Assembly (NCBI RefSeq): GCF_014651035.1
Contig: NZ_BMWC01000009.1
Coordinates: 310,001 to 374,000, forward strand
Reading direction: 5' to 3'
DNA length: 64,000 nt
DNA from: Streptomyces lomondensis
GTDB taxonomy: Bacteria; Actinomycetota; Actinomycetes; Streptomycetales; Streptomycetaceae
The notes below the pieces were generated by a model. The model did no database searches, was not told the DNA's origin, and saw nothing but the letters and a program-made list of their open reading frames with translations. Positions 32,550 to 42,013 of this stretch are shown one piece after another. Position numbers and translations under genes: made by a program. Position 1 is the first letter of the stretch. Each line of letters starts with the position of its first letter.

Positions 32550-34934
32550 ATGAGCCCGGACGAGCCGTTCGACGATGGCGTGGCCGCCCGTGCCGTCATC
32601 GCCGCCGACGGCACGCTCACCGAGTGGAGCGAGGGCGCCCGCCGTCTGCTGGGCCACCCGGCCGCCGAGGTCGTGGGCCGCCCGGCCGCCGAGCTGCTGG
32701 CCGACGGCGCGGACCCGCCGCCCGTGCCCCTGGACGCCCGCTGGAGCGGCACCCTGGCGCTGCGGCACCGGGACGGCCACACGGTGTCCGTGTGGGTGCT
32801 GGCCCACCGCAGACCACCGGACGGCCCGGAGACGACCGACTGGCTCGCCGTGTCCCCGCCGCGGGCACCCGACCAGGAGCTGCCGGACGACCCGCTGGTG
32901 CGGGCGGCCCTCAGGCAGTCGCCCTGCGCCATGATGATCTTCGACGACCGGCTGCGGCTGCGCGGCGTCAACGACGCCATGGCGGACCTCGTCGGGCTGC
33001 CGGCCGACCGCCTGTGGGGTCTGAGGCCCACCGACGTCGGCAGCCGGCCGCAGAACGCGGAGCTGGAGGAGTATCTGCGCCAGGTGCTGCGCACGGGCCG
33101 GCGGCAGGAGATGCAGACGTACATGAAGGCCAGCGGCGAGAGCCGGGGTGCGCACGCCTGGCTGGCCCGGATCGCCCCCCTCTCCGACGACTCGGGGCGG
33201 GTGCGGGGCGTGTGCGTGACCGCCCATGACTTCACCGACCAGTACCGGTCACGGGAGCGGCTGCAACTGGTCAACGAGGCGAGCGTGCGCATCGGCACCA
33301 CCCTCGACGTCACCCGTACGGCCCAGGAGCTGGCGGACGTGTGCGTCCCGGCGCTCGCCGACTTCGTCAGCGTCGACCTGCTCGACACCCGGGAGCACGG
33401 CGGCGAGTCCGCGGGGCCGCCCGCACCGCCCGTGAGTCTGCGCCGCGCCGCCCACCAGTCGGTCAACCCGGGCAGCCCCGAGGCCGTCGCCAAGCCGGGC
33501 CAGGCGGACGTCTACCCGGAGACCTCCCCGCAGGCCGCCTCACTGCTCGCGGGCCACACCGTCGTGGCCTCCGGGTCCTCCGGGGACCTGGAGCAGTGGC
33601 TCGCCTGGGACCCGGTCCGCTTCCGGCGGGTCCAGGAGTACGGCATCCACTCGACGATGTCCGTCCCGCTCCAGGCCCGGGGCACGACCCTGGGCGTCGC
33701 CGTCTTCACCCGCTTCCGGCGCCCCGAGGCCTTCACCGACGACGACGTGCTGCTGGCCGAGGAGGTCACGGCCCGGGCCGCCGTCTGCATCGACAACGCC
33801 CGCCGCTACTCCCGCGAGCGCGAGACGACCCTCACGCTCCAGCGCAGCCTGCTGCCCCGCGTGCTGCCGCGCACCGCGGCGGTGGAGGCGGCCTCCCGCT
33901 ATCTGCCCGCGACCCGCTCCGGTGTGGGCGGCGACTGGTTCGACGTGATCCCGCTGTCCGGGATGCGGGTCGCCATGGTCGTCGGGGACGTCGTCGGCCA
34001 CGGCATCCAGGCCTCGGCCACCATGGGCCGGCTGCGCACCGCCGTGCGCACCCTCGCCGACATCGACCTGGCCCCCGACGAGCTGCTCACCCACCTCGAC
34101 GACCTGGTCGTACGGCTCTCCCAGGAGTCCGGCGGCGACGCCGGCACCGGCGAGGTGGGCGCGACCTGCCTGTACGCGGTGTACGACCCGGTGTCGCGGC
34201 GCTGCACGCTGGCCCGGGCCGGGCACCCGCAACCCCTGCTGGTGCCGCCCGGCGGCCCGGCCCGGCAGCTCGACCTGCCCTCGGGTCCCCCGCTGGGCGT
34301 CGGGGGGCTGCCGTTCGAGTCCGCCGAGGTGGAACTGCGGGAGGGCAGCGTCCTGTCGTTCCACACGGACGGGCTGCTCGCCCACCTCGAGCGGGACGTC
34401 GACGCGAGCCACCGGATGCTCCGCGAGGCCCTGTCGGCCCCCTCCGACTCCCTGGACGAGACCTGCGACCGCGTGCTGCACGCCCTGCTCCCGCCGGGCG
34501 GCTCCGCCGACGACGTCGCCCTGCTGCTGGCCCGCACCCGGGGCCTGCCGTCCTCCCAGGTCGCGACCTGGGACATCCCCGCCGACCCGGCGCTGGTCGC
34601 CCCCATCCGCAAGCAGGTCGTCGACCAGCTCGAACGCTGGGGGCTGCTGGACGCCACGTTCACCGCGGAGCTGGTGGTGAGCGAACTGGTCACCAACGCC
34701 ATCCGCTACGGCGCCCCGCCCATCCGGCTCCGGCTGATCCACGACGCCTCCACGCTCATCTGCGAGGTGTCCGACACCAACCACACGGCGCCGCACCTGC
34801 GCCGGGCCAAGACCTGGGACGAGGGCGGCCGGGGTCTGCTCCTGGTCGCCCAGCTGACCCAGCGCTGGGGCAGCAGGCACACGGCCGAGGGCAAGACGAT
34901 CTGGGCGGAGCTGGCACTGCTCGACGAGATGTGA
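32550..34934 (+). CDS. PAS/PAS/GAF-PP2C phosphatase with C-terminal HATPase (anti-sigma kinase) domain
   Basis: 794 residues. Two PAS-like segments (about 15-90 and 115-230, MMIFDDRLRLRGVNDAMADLVG), a GAF domain (about 240-415, STMSVPLQARGTTLGVAVFT), a PP2C/SpoIIE phosphatase domain (about 430-660, GGDWFDVI, VVGDVVGHG, RAGHPQPLL, FHTDGLL) and a C-terminal RsbW-like HATPase (about 670-794, LVVSELVTNAIRYG and GRGLLLV). Both the phosphatase and the opposing kinase of a partner-switch are thus in one protein. ATG 32550 has GGAG eight bases upstream. Its likely partner would be a STAS protein, which need not be the one at 62704. Confidence 0.92.
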   Translation: MSPDEPFDDGVAARAVIAADGTLTEWSEGARRLLGHPAAEVVGRPAAELLADGADPPPVPLDARWSGTLALRHRDGHTVSVWVLAHRRPPDGPETTDWLAVSPPRAPDQELPDDPLVRAALRQSPCAMMIFDDRLRLRGVNDAMADLVGLPADRLWGLRPTDVGSRPQNAELEEYLRQVLRTGRRQEMQTYMKASGESRGAHAWLARIAPLSDDSGRVRGVCVTAHDFTDQYRSRERLQLVNEASVRIGTTLDVTRTAQELADVCVPALADFVSVDLLDTREHGGESAGPPAPPVSLRRAAHQSVNPGSPEAVAKPGQADVYPETSPQAASLLAGHTVVASGSSGDLEQWLAWDPVRFRRVQEYGIHSTMSVPLQARGTTLGVAVFTRFRRPEAFTDDDVLLAEEVTARAAVCIDNARRYSRERETTLTLQRSLLPRVLPRTAAVEAASRYLPATRSGVGGDWFDVIPLSGMRVAMVVGDVVGHGIQASATMGRLRTAVRTLADIDLAPDELLTHLDDLVVRLSQESGGDAGTGEVGATCLYAVYDPVSRRCTLARAGHPQPLLVPPGGPARQLDLPSGPPLGVGGLPFESAEVELREGSVLSFHTDGLLAHLERDVDASHRMLREALSAPSDSLDETCDRVLHALLPPGGSADDVALLLARTRGLPSSQVATWDIPADPALVAPIRKQVVDQLERWGLLDATFTAELVVSELVTNAIRYGAPPIRLRLIHDASTLICEVSDTNHTAPHLRRAKTWDEGGRGLLLVAQLTQRWGSRHTAEGKTIWAELALLDEM

Positions 34935-34979
34935 ACCCCCGCCTGTTTTCCCGCGCATGAGGCGGACACCCGGGACGGC

Positions 34980-35534
34980 ATGGCGAAAACGTCCCAGCCC
35001 GTACGCCGGGCGGCCCTGCTCGCGAGCGCGGTGGCGGTCCTCGGCTCGCTGACCGCGTGCGGCACGGAGCAGCACACCGAGACCGCGTCGCGGCAGCTGC
35101 CCGCCACCGGCGGCACCACCCGCTGCCACACCTCCGAACTGCGCGCCTCCGTCGGCCGGATGGATCCAGGGGCCGGGCAGCGGAACTTCCCGGTCGTGCT
35201 GACCAACGTCTCCTCCCGCACCTGCACCCTCCACGGCTATCCGGGCGCCGCGTTCACGGACGCGTCCGGCAGGCAGCTCGGACCCGACCCGAAGCGCACC
35301 CCCGAGAAGGCGGCGACCGTGACGCTGGCGCCGGGCAGGAGTGCCTGGGCCGGGCTGCGGTACGCCAGTCCCGAGGTCAGCGGGGCCCGCGCCGCCACTC
35401 CGGCGGCACTGCTGGTGACACCGCCGGACGAGCGGGAGCAGCTGAAGGTGCGGTGGACCGGCGGTGAAGTGCCGGTCGGCGGGAACGCGTCCTCGGTGTT
35501 CCTCACGGTGCTCGCGCCGGGCAGCGGGCCCTGA
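34980..35534 (+). CDS. DUF4232 lipoprotein
   Basis: 184 residues. Residues 1-27 form a lipoprotein signal with lipobox LTAC (Cys27). The rest is a DUF4232 beta-sandwich: RCHTSELRASVGRMDPGAGQRNFPVVLTNVSSRTCTLHGYPGA is the family opening, with two Cys likely paired. The role of this family, widespread in Streptomyces, is unknown; the proteins face the outside. It starts 45 bases after the phosphatase and may share its transcript. Confidence 0.82.
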   Translation: MAKTSQPVRRAALLASAVAVLGSLTACGTEQHTETASRQLPATGGTTRCHTSELRASVGRMDPGAGQRNFPVVLTNVSSRTCTLHGYPGAAFTDASGRQLGPDPKRTPEKAATVTLAPGRSAWAGLRYASPEVSGARAATPAALLVTPPDEREQLKVRWTGGEVPVGGNASSVFLTVLAPGSGP

Positions 35535-35666
35535 CCGGCGGGCCCCTGACGCGGACGGCGAGGCCGTCGCAGGGCTCTTACCGGCACCTGGTTTCATGGG
35601 CGGGCACGGCCTGATCACGTCCCGGAGGACCCCGTCCTGAACACCCCGCTCGCCGAAGTCCTGTCC

Positions 35667-36893
35667 GTGACGCTGCTGGTCGCCGTGCTGGTCTGGGCCG
35701 TCGCCCGCCCCAAGGGGCTGCCCGAGGCCGTGCTGGCGGTTCCGGCCGCCGGGCTCGCCGTCGCCGCCGGAGTGATCTCGCCGGCCCACGCCTGGGAGGA
35801 GATCCAGCGGCTGGGGCCGGTGGTCGGGTTCCTCGCGGCCGTGCTGGTGCTCGCCCACTTCTGCGACGTCGAGGGGCTGTTCTCGGCGTGCGGGGCGTGG
35901 ATGGCCCGCTGGGCGGCGGGGCGCCCGGGGCGGCTGCTGACCGCGGTGTTCGGGCTGGCCTCCGTCATCACGGCGGTGCTCAGCCTGGACGCCACGGTGG
36001 TCCTGCTGACCCCGGTGGTGCTCGCCACCGCGGCCCGGATGGGCGTCGAGGCCCGGCCGCACCTCTACGCCTGCGCCCACCTGTCGAACACCGCCTCGCT
36101 GCTGCTGCCGGTCTCCAACCTGACGAACCTGCTGGCGTTCACGGCGAGCGGGCTGAGCTTCACCCGGTTCGCGGCGATGATGGCGCTGCCGTGGCTGGTG
36201 GCGATCGGCGCCGAGTACCTGGTGTTCCGGCGGTTCTTCGACCGTGAACTGGCCGCCCCGCTCCCCTCCCCCGCCCCCGCGGAGTCGCCCGAACTGCCGC
36301 TGTTCGCAGTGCTCACCGTCGGGTGCACGCTCGCCGGGTTCGTCGTGGCCTCCGCCCTCGGGATCGCGCCCGCGTGGGCCGCCCTGGCCGGTGCGGTGGC
36401 GCTGGCCGGTCGGGCGCTGCTGCGGCGGCGGGCCACCCCGCTGACGGTGGTGCGGTCCGCGGCCCCGGCCTTCCTGGCGTTCGTGCTCGCGCTCGGCGTC
36501 GTGGTGCGCGCGGTCGTCGACCACGGGCTCGCCGACGCGCTCCACCGCGTGCTGCCCGACGGGTCGGGCCTGGCCACGCTGCTGGGCGTGGCCGCGCTGG
36601 CCGCCGTCCTGGCGAACCTCATCAACAACCTGCCCGCGGTGCTGGTGCTGCTGCCGCTGACCGCCGGGGCCGGTCCGGGTGCCGTGCTGGCGGTGCTGCT
36701 CGGCGTGAACATCGGCCCCAACCTGACCTACGCCGGATCGCTGGCGACCCTGCTGTGGCGGCGGATCGCGCAGCAGCACGGGCACCGGGTCGACCTCGGG
36801 GAGTTCACCCGGCTCGGGCTGCTCGCGGTGCCGGCCGCGCTGGTGCCGGCCGTGGTGGCGCTGTGGCTGTCCCTGCGCGTCGCCGGCGGCTGA
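35667..36893 (+). CDS. SLC13/ArsB-type anion transporter
   Basis: 408 residues with eleven or so hydrophobic helices, internal two-fold repeat, and the conserved segments ITAVLSLDATVVLLTPVVL and LSNTASLLLPVSNLTNLLAF, plus NLINNLPAVLVLLPL in the second half, as in ArsB arsenite and related anion pumps. No arsenical regulatory gene is nearby. The GTG at 35667 lacks a ribosome site; GGAGGA at 35624-35629 instead sits seven bases before an in-frame CTG (35637), which would add ten residues (LNTPLAEVLS) and complete the first helix. A CTG start is therefore likely. Confidence 0.82.
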   Translation: MTLLVAVLVWAVARPKGLPEAVLAVPAAGLAVAAGVISPAHAWEEIQRLGPVVGFLAAVLVLAHFCDVEGLFSACGAWMARWAAGRPGRLLTAVFGLASVITAVLSLDATVVLLTPVVLATAARMGVEARPHLYACAHLSNTASLLLPVSNLTNLLAFTASGLSFTRFAAMMALPWLVAIGAEYLVFRRFFDRELAAPLPSPAPAESPELPLFAVLTVGCTLAGFVVASALGIAPAWAALAGAVALAGRALLRRRATPLTVVRSAAPAFLAFVLALGVVVRAVVDHGLADALHRVLPDGSGLATLLGVAALAAVLANLINNLPAVLVLLPLTAGAGPGAVLAVLLGVNIGPNLTYAGSLATLLWRRIAQQHGHRVDLGEFTRLGLLAVPAALVPAVVALWLSLRVAGG

Positions 36894-36905
36894 CCCCGCG
36901 CCCGG

Positions 36906-38975
36906 TCAGCGGCGGCCGCCTCCGCCGTAGCCGCCGGATCCGTAGCCGCCGCCGTAGCCGTAACCGTCGCCGGGATAGCCGTACCGACCGTCGGCGTCGC
37001 AGTAGTAGCCGTAGTGGTAGCAGTCCGGGGAGCTGGAGGGCTGGCTGGTCGGTGTCGGCTGCGGCTGCGGCGTCGAGGGGGTCGCGGACGGGGTTGGTGC
37101 GGGCTCGGGCGTCCTGGAGGGTGTGGGTGTCGGCGTGGGCGTCGGGTGCGGGGCGGGAGCGGGGGCCTGCCAGTTGACGGCCTCCATCTGGAGGTCGGTC
37201 TTGGAGGTGTCGATCACCCAGCGCTGGGCCTCGTCGTCCGCCCGGGCCTTGAGGACCAGGGCTCCCGAGCCGTCGGTCGCGGCCGGCGCCAGGGCGAGGT
37301 CCTGGTTCCAGCGCGGCACCAGGGCGCCCTGGAGGGTGAAGTCGTAGCGGACGTTCTTCGTGTCCGGCTGGGACGCGCCCGTGCAGGGGGCCAGTCGCAG
37401 CGAGTAGCCGAGGTGCGAGTCCAGGCACAGGTCGGGGGCGCCGACGTTGCGCAGCAGCCCGTCGGTCTCGTACGTCCACTGCTGGGCGGCGGTGGAGGAG
37501 CAGGAGGTGAGCACGGCCTCGGCATCCTCGACGGCCTTCTTGCCCTCGATGCCGACGCACAGGCCCGAGGCGACGTTGTGCAGCCGGCCGCGCAGGGTGC
37601 CCTTCTCGGCGTCGCCCGACCCCGCCCAGGACGGGTCGACGGCCGGCTCGTCCGCGCCGGAGCCGGGTGTGTCGGAGGGCCGGCCCGCGCCGGCCGACGG
37701 GGCACTGTCGCCGGAGGTGCCGGTGGACCACAGGACCAGCGGGAGGACGACCAGGCCGCTGACGGTCAGGATGCCCGCGGTGAGGTTGCGGCGGCGGACG
37801 GCACGGCGGGCCGCCTTGTGGGCGGATCTGCTGCGGGCACCGGTGCGGGAGCCGGGGCCTTCGGGCCGGGGGCCTGGAGGCGCGGTGACGGGTGGGGCGG
37901 GGACGCTCCCGGGTGCCTGGACCGGTGCCTGGGCCTGGGCCCGGTCTTCGGCCGGGTGCGTGCCCTCGGCCGGGTCCGGGCCCGCCACGGGACCGGCCTG
38001 CGCGGCCGTCGTGGCGTCGGGGCCGGTGAACGACTCGCCGATCGCGCCGGCGAGGGCGACCGGGTCCGGGAAGGCCTCCTGCGCGGTCCCGGCCGGTTCC
38101 GTGCGGGCCTCACCGGGCGTGCCGCTCTGCGGGGACGTCTCCGCCGCCGCGCTCGGTCTGCTCTCCGCGTAGTCCCGGCCGCCCCAGCCCAGCACCGCCT
38201 CCGCGAGGGCGACGCCGAGCCCGTGGTTGAACCGGTCGAGCTGGTCCGCGGCGGCGCTGCAGTGCCCGCAGCCCTCGATATGCGCGCGTAGATCGGGGTC
38301 GATGTCGAGACCGCCACGCCGGTACGTCACGTCGAGCAGCCGCAGGTAGCGCCGGCACTCCTCGTCGGGGGCGAGTTCGCGGTGCAGTTGGAGGCACTCC
38401 TCGCGCAGCCGGTCACGGGAGCGGCCCAGTTCGACGCGCGCGCCCTCCTCGTCCAGGCCGAGGAGTCCGGCGGGGGCGGCGAGCGGTTCGGCCTCGACCT
38501 CGACATGCCACAGCAGGCAGCGGGCGGACTGGGGCAGCCGCTGGAAGGCCCCGGAGATCAGGCGCCGGTGCTGCGTCGGCAGCAGACGGGCGGCCGGCCG
38601 CTCCCCGCCGGCCCCGGACAGCAGGACCGGGTGGAGCATGTCGCGTCTGTGGTCGCCGGCCCACTCGGCCGCGATGCGCCGGACGGTGACCAGCAGATGG
38701 GGCCGCCATGCGGAGGTCGGGCCGGTCCGGCGCAGGGTTTCGCCGAAGAGGCGGGTGAATGCGGCGGTGGTGAGAATTCCCGCGGACCGCGAACCGTCGG
38801 TGCACAGCCGGGCGTAGGCGAATCCGGCCTCCCAGTGCCGGTCCAGCAGTTCGCCGACAGGGTGGAGTGCGGGGGTCGCTCCCGTCCACTTCCTGAGCTC
38901 GGCGCTCAGCTGCTCGTCCGTCGCACCGAACCCGCGCGCCGGAGCAGGGGAATTCGACGGGCCTGCGTCATTCAC
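36906..38975 (-). CDS. Second sigma-like/zinc-finger/TM/ricin-lectin protein, with PT linker and GYG tail
   Basis: 689 residues, paralogue of the protein at 20759 (both have ARCLLWHVEVEA, LLGxD, HRELAP, RRGG, AEAVLGWG in the same order). Sigma-like regions cover about 40-190; the zinc motif is H232-x3-C236-x2-C239; a long Pro/Ala/Glu linker follows; TM helix about 397-417; ricin-B trefoil about 455-590 (VASGLCVGI, QQWTYETDGLLRNVG, LCLDSH). It has in addition a Pro/Thr repeat spacer (about 605-650) and a Tyr/Gly-rich end (GYGYGGGYGSGGYG), suitable for wall or surface interaction. GTG 38975 with GAGAGGAA upstream. Confidence 0.77.
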   Translation of the reverse strand: MNDAGPSNSPAPARGFGATDEQLSAELRKWTGATPALHPVGELLDRHWEAGFAYARLCTDGSRSAGILTTAAFTRLFGETLRRTGPTSAWRPHLLVTVRRIAAEWAGDHRRDMLHPVLLSGAGGERPAARLLPTQHRRLISGAFQRLPQSARCLLWHVEVEAEPLAAPAGLLGLDEEGARVELGRSRDRLREECLQLHRELAPDEECRRYLRLLDVTYRRGGLDIDPDLRAHIEGCGHCSAAADQLDRFNHGLGVALAEAVLGWGGRDYAESRPSAAAETSPQSGTPGEARTEPAGTAQEAFPDPVALAGAIGESFTGPDATTAAQAGPVAGPDPAEGTHPAEDRAQAQAPVQAPGSVPAPPVTAPPGPRPEGPGSRTGARSRSAHKAARRAVRRRNLTAGILTVSGLVVLPLVLWSTGTSGDSAPSAGAGRPSDTPGSGADEPAVDPSWAGSGDAEKGTLRGRLHNVASGLCVGIEGKKAVEDAEAVLTSCSSTAAQQWTYETDGLLRNVGAPDLCLDSHLGYSLRLAPCTGASQPDTKNVRYDFTLQGALVPRWNQDLALAPAATDGSGALVLKARADDEAQRWVIDTSKTDLQMEAVNWQAPAPAPHPTPTPTPTPSRTPEPAPTPSATPSTPQPQPTPTSQPSSSPDCYHYGYYCDADGRYGYPGDGYGYGGGYGSGGYGGGGRR

Positions 38976-39214
38976 GGCTGCATTCCTCTCAAGGACATGC
39001 GGGAAAAGTCCATACCAAGGGGTATGCCGGCTGATGGCCTCGCGCATACGGAAGAAAGGTGTGTTGTCCGCACACCAACAAGGCACACCTTTGCACAGGT
39101 CAAGGAAGGGAACAAGGGATCTCGTGGTTTCGTGCTTTACGTACGCGGGAAGCGCCTTTTGACAAAACGTCAATCAGCGGCGCGAAAGGGATTTCCGTGC
39201 ACTCCCCCCGGCTT
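38976..39214. promoter_or_regulatory. Leader of lectin gene 2 with two dyads
   Basis: Two perfect dyads upstream of the minus-strand lectin gene: CATACC-AAGG-GGTATG at 39011-39026 and GGTGTG-7-CACACC at 39058-39076. The first begins 36 bases before the start codon and could be an operator. The remainder up to the AraC gene shows no coding signature. Confidence 0.4.
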
Positions 39215-40129
39215 TTAGTGGTGCGTTCGGTACGCGCCGGGCGGTATCCCGTAGCGCTCGCGGAAGACGCGGTTGAAGTGGAACGGGCTGGCGAAACCCG
39301 AGGCCGCCGCGACGCGTTCCACGGGCAGGTCGGTGCTCTCCAGCAGCCGGGCGGCGTGCCGGAGCCGGGCCTCGCGCAGGGCGCGCATGGGCGACTGGCC
39401 GAGCTGCCGGCTGAACAGGTGGGCGAAGCGGGACGGCGACAGGGCGACGTCCGCGGCGAGCGAGCGGACGGTGTGCGGGGCGCCGGGGTCGGCGTCGATC
39501 AGTTCCTGGGCCCGGCGGATCCGCGCGTCGAGTCCGGGCCGGGGCGCCGCCGGCCGGGCACCGGCGGTGGTGAGGAGGACGATCTCCTCCAGTGCGCACA
39601 GGGCCAGTTCGCGGGCCGCGCTGCCGTGCGCGACGGCGATCTGCCCGTCCGGGATCGCGGGGGCGGGCGGCGCCCCGGTCCCGGTCCAGCGGGCGTCGGC
39701 GTGCATCCGGCGGAACGCCGCCTCGACGCGGCCGTGCACTCCGGCCGGGGTGGGCGTGACCACGTACACCCCGTCGCCCGTGTCGTACGGCCGCAGCCAG
39801 GCGGCCCAGGACGGGCGGGCCTGGCAGTGGGCCCACCAGAAGCGCCAGTGCCGGGCGCCGGGCTCGACCGCGTAGCCGTGCGGGACGCCCGGGGCGAGCA
39901 CCACCAGGTCGCCCGCGCCGGCCGAGGTCTCGGCACCGCCCTGCCACAGCCGTCCCCGGCCTGCCGTGGTCCAGGTAAAGAGCCAGCTGGCGGATCCGCG
40001 CGGCCGGTCGACGCCGTAGCCGGGCGGCTGGTCGAAGTGGCCGAGCACGACCAGGCCGGGCGGCGGCGCGGGGTCCCCGCCGTCCTCGCGGCCGGCAGTG
40101 CCGGGCAATCCCACAGCACGCACGGGCAT
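39215..40129 (-). CDS. AraC/XylS-family transcriptional regulator
   Basis: 304 residues. The N-terminal cupin-like half (SWLFTWTTAGRGRLWQGG, LVVLAPGVPHGYAVEP, WRFWWAHCQARP) resembles the arabinose-binding AraC sensor, so a sugar or small-molecule effector is likely. The C-terminal two helix-turn-helix units (VRSLAADVALSPSRFAHLFSRQLGQSP and VERVAAASGFASPFHFNRVFRERYG) are complete. It is divergent from the PhyH-family dioxygenase gene 63 bases away, which is its probable target. Confidence 0.9.
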   Translation of the reverse strand: MPVRAVGLPGTAGREDGGDPAPPPGLVVLGHFDQPPGYGVDRPRGSASWLFTWTTAGRGRLWQGGAETSAGAGDLVVLAPGVPHGYAVEPGARHWRFWWAHCQARPSWAAWLRPYDTGDGVYVVTPTPAGVHGRVEAAFRRMHADARWTGTGAPPAPAIPDGQIAVAHGSAARELALCALEEIVLLTTAGARPAAPRPGLDARIRRAQELIDADPGAPHTVRSLAADVALSPSRFAHLFSRQLGQSPMRALREARLRHAARLLESTDLPVERVAAASGFASPFHFNRVFRERYGIPPGAYRTHH

Positions 40130-40192
40130 CCTCCTCGACGGCTGGGCAGCCTAGCGTTCTGGACCGAGGACATCTGACCGAGGAGTGCGCTC

Positions 40193-41032
40193 ATGACAGT
40201 CACGGGCAACGGCGCCGGCGGCGCTTCCGTCCTGGACCCCGCGGGGCTCCGGCGGTACCGGGAGGGATTCGAGGAGGACGGTTTCGCGGTCGTGCGCGGG
40301 CTCTTCGGGGCCGGCGAGATCGGCCGGCTGTGTGACGAGTTCGAGGCGCTGCGGGCGGCGGGCCCGGTGCCCGGGCACTTCCAGCCGCGCGCGTCCGGGC
40401 CGGACGCCGATCCGCTGCATGTGTGGCCGCGGGTGATGCATCCGCACGAGATCAACGACCTGGCGCGCGAGGTCCTGCTGGACGCCCGGCTCCGGACGGT
40501 CCTGGAAGTGCTGCTCGGTGAGGAGGTGCTGGCCGCGCAGAGCATGTTCTACTTCAAGCCGCCGGGTGCCCGGGGGCAGGCGCTGCACCAGGACAACTTC
40601 TATCTGCGGGTGGAGCCGGGTACGTGTGTCGCGGCGTGGGTGGCCTGCGATGTGATCGACCGGGAGAACGGCGGGCTGGAGGTCGTGCCGGGCACGCACC
40701 GGATGGACCTGTTCTGCCCGGAGACGGCCGACGCGGAGGTGTCCTTCGCCCGGGAGTACGTGCCGCCGCCGCCCGGGCTGGCGCCCGTGCCGGTGGACAT
40801 GGAGCCGGGGGATGTCCTGTTCTTCAACGGCAGCCTGGTGCACGGGTCGCAGCCGAACCGTTCGGTGGACCGGTTCCGGCGGTCGTTCATCGGGCACTAT
40901 GTGGGGCGGTCGGCCGAGCGGATCGGGGGGTTCTACCGGACGCTGACGATGAGCGGGGCGCGGGTTGTGCTGCCGGAGAGTGAGGGAGCGGGGCCCTGTG
41001 GGACGGAGTTTGCGCCGCGGGGGCCCCACTGA
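40193..41032 (+). CDS. Phytanoyl-CoA dioxygenase (PhyH) family protein
   Basis: 279 residues of the Fe(II)/2-oxoglutarate dioxygenase type. The iron ligands are His-x-Asp in ALHQDNFYL and the distal His in NGSLVHGSQPN; the Arg for 2-oxoglutarate lies shortly after (SVDRFRRSF). PhyH homologues in bacteria hydroxylate small metabolites such as ectoine or secondary-metabolite intermediates. Next to an AraC regulator with a sugar-type sensor fold, a substrate linked to carbohydrate metabolism is possible (inference). It ends 12 bases from the convergent aldo-keto reductase. Confidence 0.87.
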   Translation: MTVTGNGAGGASVLDPAGLRRYREGFEEDGFAVVRGLFGAGEIGRLCDEFEALRAAGPVPGHFQPRASGPDADPLHVWPRVMHPHEINDLAREVLLDARLRTVLEVLLGEEVLAAQSMFYFKPPGARGQALHQDNFYLRVEPGTCVAAWVACDVIDRENGGLEVVPGTHRMDLFCPETADAEVSFAREYVPPPPGLAPVPVDMEPGDVLFFNGSLVHGSQPNRSVDRFRRSFIGHYVGRSAERIGGFYRTLTMSGARVVLPESEGAGPCGTEFAPRGPH

Positions 41033-41044
41033 TTGCAGGGCCGT

Positions 41045-42013
41045 TCAGTGCCCGGCGATGGGATGTGCTGTGTACGGGCGCTCCAGTTCCTCCAGCTCCT
41101 TGTCGTTCAGCCGGAGCTCCACGGCTGCCACGGCATCCTCCAGATGCCGGGGCTTGGACGCGCCCACGATCGGCGACGTCACCGTGTCCTGGTGCAGGAG
41201 CCAGGCCAGTGCGACCTGGGCGCGCGGTACTCCCCGCTCTTCGGCGATGCGGGTGACCGCCTCGACGATGGTGCGGTCGCCCTCCTGGTACAGCTTGCCG
41301 GCGAAGGGGTCGGTGGTGCCGCGCTCGGTCGTGGCGTCCCAGTCGCGGGTGAGGCGGCCGCGGGCGAGTGGGCTCCAGGGCAGCACTCCCACCCCCTGGT
41401 CCGCGCACAGGGGCAGCATCTCGCGCTCCTCCTCGCGGTAGATCAGGTTGTAGTGGTTCTGCATGGAGACGAAGCGGGTCCAGCCGTGCAGCCGGGCGGT
41501 GTACTGCATCTTGGAGAACTGCCAGGCGTACATCGAACTCGCCCCGATGTAGCGGACCTTGCCGGCCTTGACGACGTCGTGCAGGGCCTCCATCGTCTCC
41601 TCGACGGGGGTGTGCGGGTCGAAGCGGTGGATCTGGTAGAGGTCGACGTAGTCGGTGCCGAGGCGGGTGAGGCTCTGGTCGAGCTCGGTCATGATCGCCT
41701 TGCGGGACAGTCCGCCGCCGTTCGGCCCGGGGCGCATCCGGCCGTGCACCTTCGTCGCGAGCACGATCTCGTCGCGGCGGGCGAAGTCACGCAGGGCCCG
41801 GCCGACGATCTCCTCGCTGGTGCCGTCGGAGTAGACGTTGGCCGTGTCGAAGAAGTTGATCCCCGCCTCGACCGCCTGCCGGATCAGCGGGCGGGAGGCC
41901 TCCTCGTCGAGGGTCCACTCGTGCGCGCCGCGGTCGGGCAGCCCGTAGGTCATGCACCCCAGACAGATCCGCGAGACGTCCAGGCCCGTCGAACCGAGCT
42001 TCACGTACTGCAT
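41045..42013 (-). CDS. Aldo/keto reductase
   Basis: 322-residue NADPH-dependent (alpha/beta)8 reductase. Catalytic tetrad: Asp in FFDTANVYSDG, Tyr in the same segment, Lys in VLATKVHG, and His in LYQIHRFD; cofactor-site signature IVGASKPRHLEDA near the C-terminus. It belongs to the YajO/general stress-type AKR group. ATG 42013 with AGGAGCAGCAAGG upstream. Substrate unknown. Confidence 0.92.
   Translation of the reverse strand: MQYVKLGSTGLDVSRICLGCMTYGLPDRGAHEWTLDEEASRPLIRQAVEAGINFFDTANVYSDGTSEEIVGRALRDFARRDEIVLATKVHGRMRPGPNGGGLSRKAIMTELDQSLTRLGTDYVDLYQIHRFDPHTPVEETMEALHDVVKAGKVRYIGASSMYAWQFSKMQYTARLHGWTRFVSMQNHYNLIYREEEREMLPLCADQGVGVLPWSPLARGRLTRDWDATTERGTTDPFAGKLYQEGDRTIVEAVTRIAEERGVPRAQVALAWLLHQDTVTSPIVGASKPRHLEDAVAAVELRLNDKELEELERPYTAHPIAGH

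Noticed and set aside
38976..39214. tRNA or small RNA gene
   Set aside because: The dyads do not form a cloverleaf and have no run of T or CCA end; more likely operators or leader hairpins.
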